Below are positions 8,917-18,165 of a DNA stretch of 55,312 bases, piece after piece (within the stretch, counting starts at the first letter, position 1; every line of letters begins with the position of its first letter). Location of the stretch: positions 1 through 55,312 of the IMG/VR virus record IMGVR_UViG_3300020182_002848; one strand, 5' to 3'. The DNA comes from a virus. The notes under the pieces are model-generated. The model was not told where the DNA came from, searched no databases, and was given only the letters and a program-made list of their open reading frames with translations. The translations under genes and the position numbers were made by a program.

Positions 8917-9750
8917 ATGGATTTAAATGCACTAAAGCAGAAATTGGATACCCTCCAATCCAAACCACAGGGTCAAAAAACAGATTACTCAACCATTTTT
9001 TGGAGACCTACAGTAGGTAAACAGCAAATTAGAATCGTACCATCAGCGTATGATGCTTCAAACCCATTTACTGAGTTGAAGTTTTATTATGGTATTACTA
9101 ATAAGGTAATGATTTCACCTACTAATTTTGGTGAAAAAGACCCAATTGCTCTATTTGCTGGAAAACTACGTGAAGGTGAGTATAATAAAGAGAACTATGT
9201 GTTAGCTAAAAAGTTAGATGCTAAAAACCGTATTTTCGTTCCTGTAGTAGTACGTGGAGAAGAAGATAAAGGTACTAGATTATGGCAATTTGGAAAGCAA
9301 GTATATGAAGAATTATTAGCACTTGCTGTCGATGATGAAATTGGAGATTACACTGATATTGTAAATGGTAGAGACCTTACAGTTGAAACAGTAGGACCAG
9401 AATCAACTGGTACTCCTTATAATAAATCATCAGTACGTGTTCGTTTAAAAACTTCTCCACTTAGTGAAGATGCTTCTCAAGTAGAAGAATGGACAAATAA
9501 ACAACCAAACCCAAAAGATGGTTTATTTAAACGTTTCAGTTTTGATGAAATGAAATCAGCGTTAGAAAAATGGTTATCACCAGAAGAAGATTCTGAAGAA
9601 ATCGTAGCAACACCCGTTACATCAACACCAAAACCACCTTCAAATTTTAGTTTAGATACTAATCAAGCTAAACAAAGCAAGGTAGATAAATTTGATTCTT
9701 TATTTGACAGTAAAGATAGTACTAACGAAGTTGATGATCTACCTTTCTAA
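8917..9750 (+). CDS. Single-stranded DNA-binding protein, gp32-like, 277 aa
   Basis: The order IFWRPTVGKQQIRIVP, then a beta-rich core with FVPVVVRG and WQFGKQVYEEL, matches the gp32 family of T4-like phages, which coats single-stranded DNA during replication and recombination. The tail after residue ~205 is acidic and disordered and ends DDLPF, the type of tip SSBs use to bind partner proteins. T4 gp32 holds a zinc ion through Cys and His residues. This protein has no cysteine at all, so that zinc site is absent. It heads the replication operon uvsX, rnh, helicase and has its own promoter. Confidence 0.85.
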   Translation: MDLNALKQKLDTLQSKPQGQKTDYSTIFWRPTVGKQQIRIVPSAYDASNPFTELKFYYGITNKVMISPTNFGEKDPIALFAGKLREGEYNKENYVLAKKLDAKNRIFVPVVVRGEEDKGTRLWQFGKQVYEELLALAVDDEIGDYTDIVNGRDLTVETVGPESTGTPYNKSSVRVRLKTSPLSEDASQVEEWTNKQPNPKDGLFKRFSFDEMKSALEKWLSPEEDSEEIVATPVTSTPKPPSNFSLDTNQAKQSKVDKFDSLFDSKDSTNEVDDLPF

Positions 9751-9752
9751 AT

Positions 9753-10826
9753 ATGGCAAGAAAACCATCGAAGTCTCTCTCGGCGGCAGTGTCCGCCGAG
9801 ATTAAGAGCAAATTTGATTTAAATAAGTTTAAATCGTCTAAAGGTTTAGATAAAAACGTTAAATTTAAGGAACAAAAATGGATACCATTATCTCCTGCTT
9901 TTCAAGAAATTGCTGGAGTACCTGGAGTACCAATGGGACATATTTCATTACTTAGGGGACACTCTGATACAGGAAAAACAACTGCTCTACTTGAAGCAGC
10001 AGTATCAGCACAAAAAATGGGGATATTACCTGTTTTTATTATTACTGAGATGAAATGGAATTGGGAACATGCCGCTCAAATGGGATTAGAAGTTAAACTA
10101 ATCAAAGATGATGAAGGTAATGTTATTGATTATGAAGGAAACTTTATTTATGTTGATAGAGAAACTTTACATACTATTGAAGACGTAGCAGCATTTATAA
10201 TGGATCTACAGAATGAACAGAAAAAAGGTAATTTACCGTATGATTTAGCATTTTTCTGGGATAGTATTGGATCAATTCCTTGTGCAATGTCAGTTGAAAA
10301 ATTGAAAAATAACAATGAATGGAATGCGGGAGCAATGTCAACACAATTTGGTAACACGGTTAACCAAAGTATTGTAATGTCTCGTAAAGAATCATCACCA
10401 TATACTAATACTTTAATTTGTATTAATAAAGTATGGACTGCCAAAGCAGAATCACCTATGGGACAACCAAAAATGATGAACAAAGGTGGAATGGCAATGT
10501 GGTATGATGCAACATTTGTAGTTACATTTGGAAATGTCTCTAATGCTGGAACATCTAAAATTAAAGCAATTAAAGGTGGTAAACAAGTTGAATGGGGTAA
10601 AAGAACAAACTTACAAATTGATAAAAACCATGTTAATGGTATGCAGTCAAGAGGTAAAATTGTTATGACAAACCATGGATTTATCCAAGATACAGATAAG
10701 GATAAAAACAACTATAAGAAAGAACACTCAGATGAATGGACTAAAATCTTAGGTGGTGGAACATTCAAAATTGTAGAAGACCAAGAAGATGTAACCCCTG
10801 TACTTTACGACGTACAAGACTTATAA
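9753..10826 (+). CDS. uvsX: UvsX/RecA-like recombinase, 357 aa
   Basis: A RecA-fold strand-exchange protein. Walker A is GHSDTGKTT at residues ~69-77. A Walker-B-like strand reads LAFFWDSIGSIP near 165. The segment GGMAMWYDATFVVTF, then TNLQIDKNHVNG, fits the UvsX branch seen in T4-like phages rather than cellular RecA. It would promote recombination-dependent replication and repair together with the SSB three bases upstream. The length is close to T4 UvsX. The first residues are rich in Lys and Ser. Confidence 0.85.
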   Translation: MARKPSKSLSAAVSAEIKSKFDLNKFKSSKGLDKNVKFKEQKWIPLSPAFQEIAGVPGVPMGHISLLRGHSDTGKTTALLEAAVSAQKMGILPVFIITEMKWNWEHAAQMGLEVKLIKDDEGNVIDYEGNFIYVDRETLHTIEDVAAFIMDLQNEQKKGNLPYDLAFFWDSIGSIPCAMSVEKLKNNNEWNAGAMSTQFGNTVNQSIVMSRKESSPYTNTLICINKVWTAKAESPMGQPKMMNKGGMAMWYDATFVVTFGNVSNAGTSKIKAIKGGKQVEWGKRTNLQIDKNHVNGMQSRGKIVMTNHGFIQDTDKDKNNYKKEHSDEWTKILGGGTFKIVEDQEDVTPVLYDVQDL

Positions 10827-10834
10827 ACAAAAAC

Positions 10835-11875
10835 ATGAAACACAAAGAGTTATTTAATCTTCTGGATGATATCCAGGAAGATCAGGAGATCCCTACCCAA
10901 AATAGACACGACAGAGTATTAATCTTAGATGGTTTAAATTTATTTTTTAGAAATTTTGCTATGATGAATATGGTTAATCCTGATGGAGTTCATATTGGTG
11001 GGTTAGGAGGATTCTTTCGCTCTTTGGGTGCTATGATTAGACAAACAAATCCAACTTCTGTTTATGTAGTATTCGACGGAGCAGGTTCAACAGTAAATCG
11101 TAAGAACCTGCTCTCCGAGTACAAGGGAACAAGAAATTTATCTAGGATTACTAATTGGGAAGCATTTGATAACATTGAGGAAGAACATGACTCAAAAATC
11201 GACCAAATTGTACGTATAATACAATATCTAAAGCTATTACCTGTTAAAACCACCATACTCGATAAAGTAGAAGCGGATGACATTATAGCCGTGTTAGCTG
11301 AAAAATTAGTAGAAAAACACGATTCAACTTGTTTTATAGTATCTAGTGATAAAGATTTCCTACAGTTAGTAACAGATAAGATTATTGTTTATAGGCCAAT
11401 GGAAAAAGAATATTATACTCCTAAAACTGTAGAAGAAAAATTTGGTTTAAAACCCTCTAACTTTATTTTACACAAAACACTATTAGGAGATAGTTCAGAT
11501 AATATCCAAGGTATTAAAGGATTAGGTGCAAAAGGTATATTTAAAAAATTTCCTGAATTAAAAACCCATGATTTAACTTTAGATGATATTTTCGACATAT
11601 CTGCTAGGAAGTTCAAGGACCATGTTGTATATTCCCGCATTGTTCAAGAACAATCTAGGATTGAAACTAATTACAAAGTTATGGATTTAAGCACTCCAAT
11701 GATTGATGATAAAGGAAAAGAACATATAGACAATTTAATAGATGAAGATTTACCTGAATTTAATTCTGAAATGTTTATCTCATTTTACAATGAAGACAAA
11801 CTAGGAGGAATGATCAGAAATTTAGATTCATGGTTAAAAGATATATTTGCTCTATTTCCAACTTATGAAAAATAA
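10835..11875 (+). CDS. 5'-3' exonuclease / RNase H-like flap nuclease, 346 aa
   Basis: The sequence has FEN-family acidic motifs: VLILDGLNLFFRNF near residue 25, VVFDGAGSTVNRK near 80, VEADDIIAVLAE near 148 and IVSSDKDFLQLV near 170. The helix-hairpin-helix region is LGDSSDNIQGIKGLGAKG near 220. T4 Rnh, of this family, removes RNA primers and flaps from lagging-strand fragments. The gene sits between uvsX and the helicase, matching a replication role. It begins eight bases after the UvsX stop. All expected aspartates appear to be kept. Confidence 0.85.
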   Translation: MKHKELFNLLDDIQEDQEIPTQNRHDRVLILDGLNLFFRNFAMMNMVNPDGVHIGGLGGFFRSLGAMIRQTNPTSVYVVFDGAGSTVNRKNLLSEYKGTRNLSRITNWEAFDNIEEEHDSKIDQIVRIIQYLKLLPVKTTILDKVEADDIIAVLAEKLVEKHDSTCFIVSSDKDFLQLVTDKIIVYRPMEKEYYTPKTVEEKFGLKPSNFILHKTLLGDSSDNIQGIKGLGAKGIFKKFPELKTHDLTLDDIFDISARKFKDHVVYSRIVQEQSRIETNYKVMDLSTPMIDDKGKEHIDNLIDEDLPEFNSEMFISFYNEDKLGGMIRNLDSWLKDIFALFPTYEK

Positions 11876-11886
11876 AAAGGTTATAA

Positions 11887-13260
11887 ATGACATTAAATAG
11901 TATAAATCAGTACGGACATGATTTTCAAATTAAAGTATTATCGTCTCTGTTAACTCATAAAGAATTCCTTACGAATATTCATGATATTATATCAGAAGAA
12001 TATTTCGAAAACCAGGCACAAAAATGGGCGATTAAAGAGGTACTTAACTATTATGATAAGTACCATACTACTCCCTCATTAGATATATTAAAAGTAGAAT
12101 TACAAAAGGTAGATAATGAAGTACTACAGATATCTATTAAAGAACAATTAAAACAAGCATTTGTTAGCTCGGATGATGATTTAGAATACGTACAAGAAGA
12201 ATTTACTAATTTTTGTAAAAACCAACAATTGAAGAAGGCCTTAATGTCGTCTGTGGACTTATTGAAAGCAGGCGATTTTGATGGTATTCGTTTTATTGTA
12301 GATAATGCTTTAAAAGCAGGACAGGATAAAAATATAGGACATGAATATGTTAAAGATATTGAAGAACGTTATAGAGAAAATTCAAGAGAAACTGTACCTA
12401 CCCCTTGGGACAAAATTAATAACTTATTACAAGGTGGATTGGGAAATGGAGATTTTGGTCTCATATTTGGTAATCCAGGAGGTGGTAAATCTTGGTCATT
12501 AGTAGCATTAGGAGGACATGCTGTAAGATTAGGATATAATGTCTTGCATTATACACTTGAATTAGGGGAAGAATATGTTGGTAAAAGATATGATGCTTTT
12601 TTCACTAAAATCCCAGTTAATAAAATAGATTCTCAAAGAGAAAAAGTGGAAGAAATCATACCTCAATTGCCAGGTAAATTAATAATTAAAGAATACCCAA
12701 CAGGTAGAGCATCAGTCTCAACTATTGAGTCACATATTGCGAAAAGCACAAGTATGGGAGTTAAACCAGATTTGGTAATTATTGATTATGTAGACTTACT
12801 TTCATCAAGAAAAACAAATCGTGAACGTAAAGATGAAATTGATGATATTTATACAAGTACTAAGGGATTAGCTAGACAGTTAGATATACCAATTTGGTCT
12901 GTTTCACAAGTTAATCGTGCAGGTGCAAACGATAACGTGATACAAGGAGATAAAGCAGCAGGATCGTATGATAAAATAATGATAACTGATTTTTGTATGT
13001 CTCTCTCACGTAAAAAAGAAGATAAAGTTAACAACACTGGTAGATTCCATTTAATGAAAAATAGATATGGAATGGATGGAATTACCTTTGGTATTGAAGC
13101 TGATACTTCTACTGGACATTTTATAGTAAAAAATGAATATGTTGAAGGGGATGAACCTGAAGCAGCAGCATTACAACCACGTTCTAATAAATTTGATACT
13201 GATGTAGATAATTTCGATAAACAATTGTTACGTAAGAAATTTTTTGAATTAAATCCTTAA
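11887..13260 (+). CDS. DnaB-type replicative helicase, gp41-like, 457 aa
   Basis: An N-terminal helical domain (residues ~1-150) precedes a RecA-like ATPase core. Walker A is GNPGGGKSW at ~195. Walker B is DLVIIDYVDLLSS near 300, and SVSQVNRAG near 340 is the DnaB sensor/arginine region. DnaB-family helicases unwind the fork and recruit primase; T4 gp41 is the phage counterpart. The gene lies between the flap nuclease and nrdB in one operon. No primase domain is fused, and no primase gene is visible in the window. Confidence 0.85.
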   Translation: MTLNSINQYGHDFQIKVLSSLLTHKEFLTNIHDIISEEYFENQAQKWAIKEVLNYYDKYHTTPSLDILKVELQKVDNEVLQISIKEQLKQAFVSSDDDLEYVQEEFTNFCKNQQLKKALMSSVDLLKAGDFDGIRFIVDNALKAGQDKNIGHEYVKDIEERYRENSRETVPTPWDKINNLLQGGLGNGDFGLIFGNPGGGKSWSLVALGGHAVRLGYNVLHYTLELGEEYVGKRYDAFFTKIPVNKIDSQREKVEEIIPQLPGKLIIKEYPTGRASVSTIESHIAKSTSMGVKPDLVIIDYVDLLSSRKTNRERKDEIDDIYTSTKGLARQLDIPIWSVSQVNRAGANDNVIQGDKAAGSYDKIMITDFCMSLSRKKEDKVNNTGRFHLMKNRYGMDGITFGIEADTSTGHFIVKNEYVEGDEPEAAALQPRSNKFDTDVDNFDKQLLRKKFFELNP

Positions 13261-13273
13261 ATAAAAAAACTAA

Positions 13274-14260
13274 ATGGCAAAAAAAGACATCACACAAGAA
13301 AGAATTGTTTACAAACCTTTCGAATACCAACAAGCCTCAGATTATTGGCTTAAACAACAACAAGCACACTGGTTACATACCGAAGTCCCAATGATGAGTG
13401 ATGTTAATGATTGGAAACAGAATTTAGAACCCCATGAAAAAAACATTATTGGTACAATTTTAAAAGGTTTTGCTCAAACTGAAACTGTAGTAAATGATTA
13501 TTGGACTACCTTAGTAACTAGTTGGTTTAGAAAACCTGAAATAATTAAAATGGCTGTTACATTTGGAGCATTTGAAACTATCCATGCTGAAGCATATTCA
13601 TTATTAAATGAAGAATTAGGATTAGATAATTTTGCAGAGTTTTTAGAAGATGAAGCCACTATGGCAAAAATTGAGGCATTAACTGAAGTTAGAGATTCAC
13701 ATGATGGTACTCCTAATTGGCATGAAAGAGCAAAATCATTAGCAGTCTTTTCTGCGTTTACGGAAGGAGTTAATTTATTTTCTTCATTTGCAGTATTATT
13801 ATCTTTTAAATTAGACAATAAACTTAAAGGAGTAGGTCAAATTGTAGAGTGGAGCATCAGAGATGAATCATTACATTCAGAAGCAGGTTGTTGGTTATTC
13901 AGAACGCTAATGCAAGAACATCCAGAATACAACACACCAGAATTACAAGCTGATATAGAAGAAGCAGCTAAATTATCTTTAAAATTAGAATTAGATTTTA
14001 TTGATAAAGTGTATGAAATGGGAGATTTAAAAGGTTGTCCCAAATATGATTTAATTTCATTTATTAAACATAGAGTAAACACTAAAATGAGTGATTTAGG
14101 ATATGGACCTATAGTTAATGGGATAGATAAAGATGCAGTAAAAAGAATGAAATGGTTTGATAGCTTATCAGCAGGAAAACAACATACAGATTTTTTTGCA
14201 AACAGAGTAACAAATTATAGTAAAGGTGTTCAAAATTGGGACGCAAACAGTTTATTTTAA
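13274..14260 (+). CDS. nrdB: Class I ribonucleotide reductase small subunit, NrdB, 328 aa
   Basis: The di-iron protein that makes the tyrosyl radical for deoxyribonucleotide synthesis. Ligand motifs are visible: E70 in TETVVNDYW, ETIHAEAY at 101-108 (Glu, His and the radical Tyr108), FTEG near 165 and RDESLHSEAG near 195. The length is typical for phage NrdB. It is four bases from nrdA and follows the replication genes. The two subunits would supply dNTPs for this AT-rich genome. No intron or homing gene interrupts it, unlike several T4-like nrdB genes. Confidence 0.9.
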   Translation: MAKKDITQERIVYKPFEYQQASDYWLKQQQAHWLHTEVPMMSDVNDWKQNLEPHEKNIIGTILKGFAQTETVVNDYWTTLVTSWFRKPEIIKMAVTFGAFETIHAEAYSLLNEELGLDNFAEFLEDEATMAKIEALTEVRDSHDGTPNWHERAKSLAVFSAFTEGVNLFSSFAVLLSFKLDNKLKGVGQIVEWSIRDESLHSEAGCWLFRTLMQEHPEYNTPELQADIEEAAKLSLKLELDFIDKVYEMGDLKGCPKYDLISFIKHRVNTKMSDLGYGPIVNGIDKDAVKRMKWFDSLSAGKQHTDFFANRVTNYSKGVQNWDANSLF

Positions 14261-14263
14261 AAT

Positions 14264-15979
14264 ATGGAAAACAACGCATTACAAGTAGATTATACAAATT
14301 GGGAAAAAGGAAAAAACTACCCAGAATGGATGGATGAAATTTCTTTAGCAACTATATCTAAAGGTTATTTACTCCCAGGAGAAGATGTAAAAAAAGCATA
14401 TAGAAGAGTTTCTAATGCCTCTGCTAATAGACTTAAAAAACCAGAATTAGCTAATAAATTCTTTAAAATTATGTGGAATGGTTGGTTAGGATTAGCATCA
14501 CCTGTATTATCAAATATGGGAACTGATCGTGGTTTACCAATTTCGTGTTTTGGTGTTGATACACCCGATTCAATACGTGGAATCGGTTTAACTAACGCGG
14601 AACTAATGAAATTAACAGCATCCGGTGGGGGTGTAGGTATTTCGTTAAATCGCATTAGAGAACGTGGAACTGAAATCTCAGGAAATGGTAAAAGTGAAGG
14701 TGTAGTACCCTGGGCTAAAATATTTGATTCATCAATTATTGCTACTAACCAAGGTAATGTTCGAAGAGGAGCAGCATCTGTTAATTTAGATATAGAACAT
14801 GGAGATATAGAAGAATTCTTACAAATTCGTAGACCAAAAGGTGATCCAAACAGACAATGTCTAAATTTACATCAATGTGTTGTTGTAGGAGATTCATTTA
14901 TGAGAAAGCTAGAAGCAAGAGACCCAGAAGCAATGAATAGATGGGCTACTGTTTTAAAGTCAAGAATGGAAACAGGTGAACCCTATATAATGTATAAGGA
15001 TAATGTTAATAAAGATAACCCAATAGCTTATAGACTAAATAATTTAGATGTAAGTATGACAAATATTTGTTCTGAAATTACATTATTTACAGATGAAGAA
15101 CATAGTTTTATTTGTTGTCTATCTTCTATGAATTTATCTAAATATGATGAATGGAAAGATACAGATGCCGTTGAATTAGCTACTTGGTTCCTAGATGGAG
15201 TAATGCAAGAATTTATTGATAAATCAGCAGGTAAAACTTCATTAGAAAGAACATATAACCATGCTCGTAAAGGTAGAGCTTTAGGTTTAGGTGTAATGGG
15301 TTGGCATTCTTTCTTACAACAAAAAGAATTACCCTTTAATTCAATAGCATCTACAGCACATACTCATAATATATTTTCAGACATTAGGAGTAAAGCAGAA
15401 AAAGCATCTATGGCCTTAGCTCAAGAATATGGAGAACCATTATGGTGTAGAGGTACAGGTATGAGAAATACACATTTATTAGCAATTGCTCCAACAGTAT
15501 CTAATTCAGTTATTTGTGGGGGTATTAGTGCTGGTATTGAACCTCTACCTGCTAATATTTACACTTTTAATGGTGCTAAAGGTACTTTTATTAGAAAAAA
15601 TAAAGTATTACAATCCATTTTAATTGAAAAGGGTGAAGATAAAGATAAATGGTGGGATCAAATGTTAGCTGAGGATGGTTCAGCACAAGGTTTACCAGAT
15701 AATATTCTAAACCCAGAAGAAAAAGAATTGTTTTTAACATTCCCTGAAATTAATCAATTAGAATTAGTGCGCCAAGCGGCAATTAGACAACGTTATATTG
15801 ATCAAACACAATCGTTAAATCTATCTTTTGATGTGAATGATTCACCAAAATGGATTAATCAAGTACATTTAGAAGGTTGGAAATTAGGAATTAAAACATT
15901 TTATTATCTAAGAACTGATAGTGTTATTAAAGGAGATTTAGGTTCTCGTATGGCCGATTGCGTTTCATGCGATGGTTAA
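14264..15979 (+). CDS. nrdA: Class I ribonucleotide reductase large subunit, NrdA, 571 aa
   Basis: The catalytic subunit that reduces ribonucleotides. The active-site set NICSE is at residues 267-271 (Asn267, Cys269, Glu271). An early SCFG cysteine near residue 99 and the Gly-rich GGGVGIS loop are present. The protein ends ADCVSCDG, giving a C-terminal CxxC pair for re-reduction by thioredoxin or glutaredoxin; a thioredoxin gene lies at 24387. At 571 residues it is much shorter than E. coli NrdA (761) and has no N-terminal ATP-cone, so it probably lacks dATP activity control through that domain. Confidence 0.9.
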   Translation: MENNALQVDYTNWEKGKNYPEWMDEISLATISKGYLLPGEDVKKAYRRVSNASANRLKKPELANKFFKIMWNGWLGLASPVLSNMGTDRGLPISCFGVDTPDSIRGIGLTNAELMKLTASGGGVGISLNRIRERGTEISGNGKSEGVVPWAKIFDSSIIATNQGNVRRGAASVNLDIEHGDIEEFLQIRRPKGDPNRQCLNLHQCVVVGDSFMRKLEARDPEAMNRWATVLKSRMETGEPYIMYKDNVNKDNPIAYRLNNLDVSMTNICSEITLFTDEEHSFICCLSSMNLSKYDEWKDTDAVELATWFLDGVMQEFIDKSAGKTSLERTYNHARKGRALGLGVMGWHSFLQQKELPFNSIASTAHTHNIFSDIRSKAEKASMALAQEYGEPLWCRGTGMRNTHLLAIAPTVSNSVICGGISAGIEPLPANIYTFNGAKGTFIRKNKVLQSILIEKGEDKDKWWDQMLAEDGSAQGLPDNILNPEEKELFLTFPEINQLELVRQAAIRQRYIDQTQSLNLSFDVNDSPKWINQVHLEGWKLGIKTFYYLRTDSVIKGDLGSRMADCVSCDG

Positions 15980-16003
15980 AAATATTATGAAAGAGAGATT
16001 AAG

Positions 16004-16030
16004 GAGAGTGCATTAGCACTCTCTTTTTTT
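16004..16030 (+). terminator. Rho-independent terminator after nrdA
   Basis: A perfect 8-bp stem GAGAGTGC / GCACTCTC with the loop ATTA is followed by seven T residues. It lies 25 bases after the nrdA stop, closes the replication/nrd operon and separates it from the envelope gene block. Confidence 0.9.
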
Positions 16031-16073
16031 ATATTTATGAGCAAATAAAGTTGTTAAATAATATAGTTATCTA
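16028..16073 (+). promoter_or_regulatory. Late-type promoter/leader element A, first copy
   Basis: ATATTTATGAGCAAATAAAG, then TTGTTAAATAATATAGTTATCT. A close relative is found at 18593-18632, where ATATTTATAACAAAATAAAG is followed by TTTCACCAAATAGTTATCT. The shared parts extend about 40 bases, far longer than a core promoter box. It starts at the T tract of the nrdA terminator and precedes the envelope gene at 16097. Confidence 0.5.
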
Positions 16074-16096
16074 CGTAAATAAATAAATCAAACTAT

Positions 16097-17299
16097 ATGA
16101 AAAAAATATTATTAATATTTGTATTTTTAATAACTTTACCTTCTTACGGTCAAGAACCAGCGACACCAGGTAAAAACAAATTTTTTAAATCACTTTATAA
16201 AGATTTTCTTAAATATGGAACAGTCTACGGAGCTGGAGATATAAATAACTCTGTAGAAGCAGCAGAACCTACTTATTTTTTAAGAACTAACCCAGATGGA
16301 AGTTTATATTCCATCCCAGACGTAGTAGATAATACAGAAACATTTCCATTTGATTATAGATATGGATTTGGTATTAGAAAATTAGCAAGGTTTGATTATG
16401 AAAGAAAACCTAAAAACTATTATGATGGTACAGAAGAACAATTAGTATTTGGTGCACCAACATCTGCGGTACAAGGTTTAGAATATCAATTCCATTATGA
16501 AAAAGAAAGATGGAGAGGTGAAGATTTTACTAATTTTAATTATTTTTTAAAACATACAGGTAAATACCATATTGTAAAAGTACAATCAAGAGAAGTAGGT
16601 AAAATTAACTTAAATTATAAATCAGCAGAAGTAAGAGCTAGATTACCTATTGGAAAAAAATTCTCATTTTCAGCTGGGGCAATAGCTAGAGGACATGAAA
16701 GAGCTTATGGGTATAATCCTATCGAAATATGGTTAAATGAAACTGATGAATTCGGAAACGCAATTAACCAATGGTATACATTAGGATATGAAAATGGATA
16801 CACTGATGTTTTCTATACATCAACAGATGCTAATGGTAATGTAACTAACGATTGGTGTTGGATAGATGAGAATGGAGTACAGGTAGCACACTCTGACTTA
16901 AGCTTTAGAGAAAATATAATGCCTATGTTAATGAATGAGTTTAATGGAAGAGCTTGGGATTTATTAGATCCTTGGATTGAAGTTGCTCCTATAGTAGGGT
17001 TTGATTTTTACCACTACAAAAGAAATTTTTGGTTACATGCTTACGGAAATTTAATTTTACCATACCACAAATATGTTGCTGGAGAAGAAGAATTCAGTTA
17101 TCTTAATAGAAACAATTGGGGTAGGGGTGGATTAAGACAAAATGCAGAATTAGAACAATGGACTGATTACTCATTTGGGGCATCATTAGGAACTAAAATA
17201 GGAAAAAATTTAGGAATTTTCATAGAAGGTGAATATTCTAAAATGTGGGATAGCAAGTTGTATCAAACAACATTCGGATTAAATTATACGTTTAAATAA
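16097..17299 (+). CDS. Secreted beta-barrel-like envelope protein, 400 aa
   Basis: MKKILLIFVFLITLPSYGQ is a clear signal peptide, with cleavage likely before Gln19. The mature part is rich in Tyr, Trp, Asn and Gly with alternating strands. It ends TTFGLNYTFK, the aromatic final strand typical of outer-membrane beta-barrels. I do not recognise the family. A phage gene for an outer-membrane-type protein is unusual; it could alter the host surface, for example to block superinfection, or take part in lysis. Two bases separate it from the lipoprotein gene. A secreted soluble protein is the alternative. Confidence 0.6.
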   Translation: MKKILLIFVFLITLPSYGQEPATPGKNKFFKSLYKDFLKYGTVYGAGDINNSVEAAEPTYFLRTNPDGSLYSIPDVVDNTETFPFDYRYGFGIRKLARFDYERKPKNYYDGTEEQLVFGAPTSAVQGLEYQFHYEKERWRGEDFTNFNYFLKHTGKYHIVKVQSREVGKINLNYKSAEVRARLPIGKKFSFSAGAIARGHERAYGYNPIEIWLNETDEFGNAINQWYTLGYENGYTDVFYTSTDANGNVTNDWCWIDENGVQVAHSDLSFRENIMPMLMNEFNGRAWDLLDPWIEVAPIVGFDFYHYKRNFWLHAYGNLILPYHKYVAGEEEFSYLNRNNWGRGGLRQNAELEQWTDYSFGASLGTKIGKNLGIFIEGEYSKMWDSKLYQTTFGLNYTFK

Positions 17300-17301
17300 T
17301 T

Positions 17302-17874
17302 ATGAAAAAATTAATATTACTTTTAGCACTTGCTATTTTCTTTGGTTGTACTAAGGATGAGATAGTAGTTAATGATGGACAACTAGTATTTGAAATTGCA
17401 TTAGATGGTGATTCATTTGACCCATACGAAAGATACTCAGTTATAACCTCTTATGGTGGAGAAACATTAGGAATTGATGGTAAATTAAAAAAAATATTTA
17501 TACTGTATCTTCAAATAGATGATGGAGAACCGAGATTAGATAGACAACATTTTGCAATGTATTTACTAGATTCAGATGCAGAAGATAATGGTTTATTATT
17601 GGATACAGGTACATATACTTGGGAAAATCCTAATAACAAATATGCTGGAGTAGAAATACCTGGTAACGATGAGTATATAGTTTGGAACGAAGTTATAGTA
17701 GGAGAGATTATCGAACCAGATGCTTTTTATGACCCTTCGTTAATTTGTTTAACTGCTGAGGGAGAATTTTATAACCCCTACATTCAACGAACTATGACAT
17801 TATCAATGAGATTAGAAAACTTCCCAATAGGGCAAGATATAACATCAACACCTTACGGGTATTTATTAGATTAA
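17302..17874 (+). CDS. Lipoprotein with surface-export-type start, 190 aa
   Basis: The N-terminus MKKLILLLALAIFFGC is a type II signal with the lipid-carrying Cys at position 16. It is followed by Thr, Lys, Asp and Glu. In Bacteroidota, a Lys plus two acidic residues just after the lipidated Cys is known to act as a surface-export signal, so the protein may face outward. The mature domain is beta-rich and acidic with no enzyme motif that I recognise. It lies between a barrel-like protein and a small membrane protein. It could instead be the outer-membrane partner of a spanin pair, though it is large for that. Confidence 0.65.
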   Translation: MKKLILLLALAIFFGCTKDEIVVNDGQLVFEIALDGDSFDPYERYSVITSYGGETLGIDGKLKKIFILYLQIDDGEPRLDRQHFAMYLLDSDAEDNGLLLDTGTYTWENPNNKYAGVEIPGNDEYIVWNEVIVGEIIEPDAFYDPSLICLTAEGEFYNPYIQRTMTLSMRLENFPIGQDITSTPYGYLLD

Positions 17875-17879
17875 ATAAA

Positions 17880-18164
17880 ATGGCAAAACAAATAGGTGAG
17901 GATACTAAAGTAATCCTCGATTTAAAAACAATAGCAATGATAGTAGGATTTGTAGTCTCATTATCTACAGTATGGTTTACATTAAAAGCAGATATTGCTA
18001 GAGCAATGGTTCTACCAGAGCCCGTTATTGAAAGAGTTGAATACGACTTAAAAGATGAGTTGGTTCGTCAAACTATAATGGATACTCAAGAAGATGTAGA
18101 AATGCTTTTAGAAAAATTTGATAAACTAGAAGAACGTCTATATGAGTTATCTAAAAAACCATAA
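17880..18164 (+). CDS. Small membrane protein with periplasmic coiled coil, inner-spanin-like, 94 aa
   Basis: One membrane span at residues ~17-36 is followed by a charged helix (~50-92) with heptad-like spacing, as in KDELVRQTIMDTQEDVEMLL. A single N-terminal span and a periplasmic coiled coil is the layout of inner-membrane spanins, which join with an outer-membrane lipoprotein to fuse the two membranes at lysis. A lipoprotein gene is immediately upstream and holin- and endolysin-like genes are downstream. This is an assignment by topology and context, not by sequence family. Confidence 0.5.
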   Translation: MAKQIGEDTKVILDLKTIAMIVGFVVSLSTVWFTLKADIARAMVLPEPVIERVEYDLKDELVRQTIMDTQEDVEMLLEKFDKLEERLYELSKKP

Positions 18165-18165
18165 A

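Noticed and set aside
10148-10711. Long minus-strand reading frame opposite uvsX
   Set aside because: It lies wholly opposite a clear RecA-type gene, has no start context and its translation is Leu/Cys/Ile-rich without a recognisable motif. It and all other minus-strand frames are shadows of AT-rich coding DNA.
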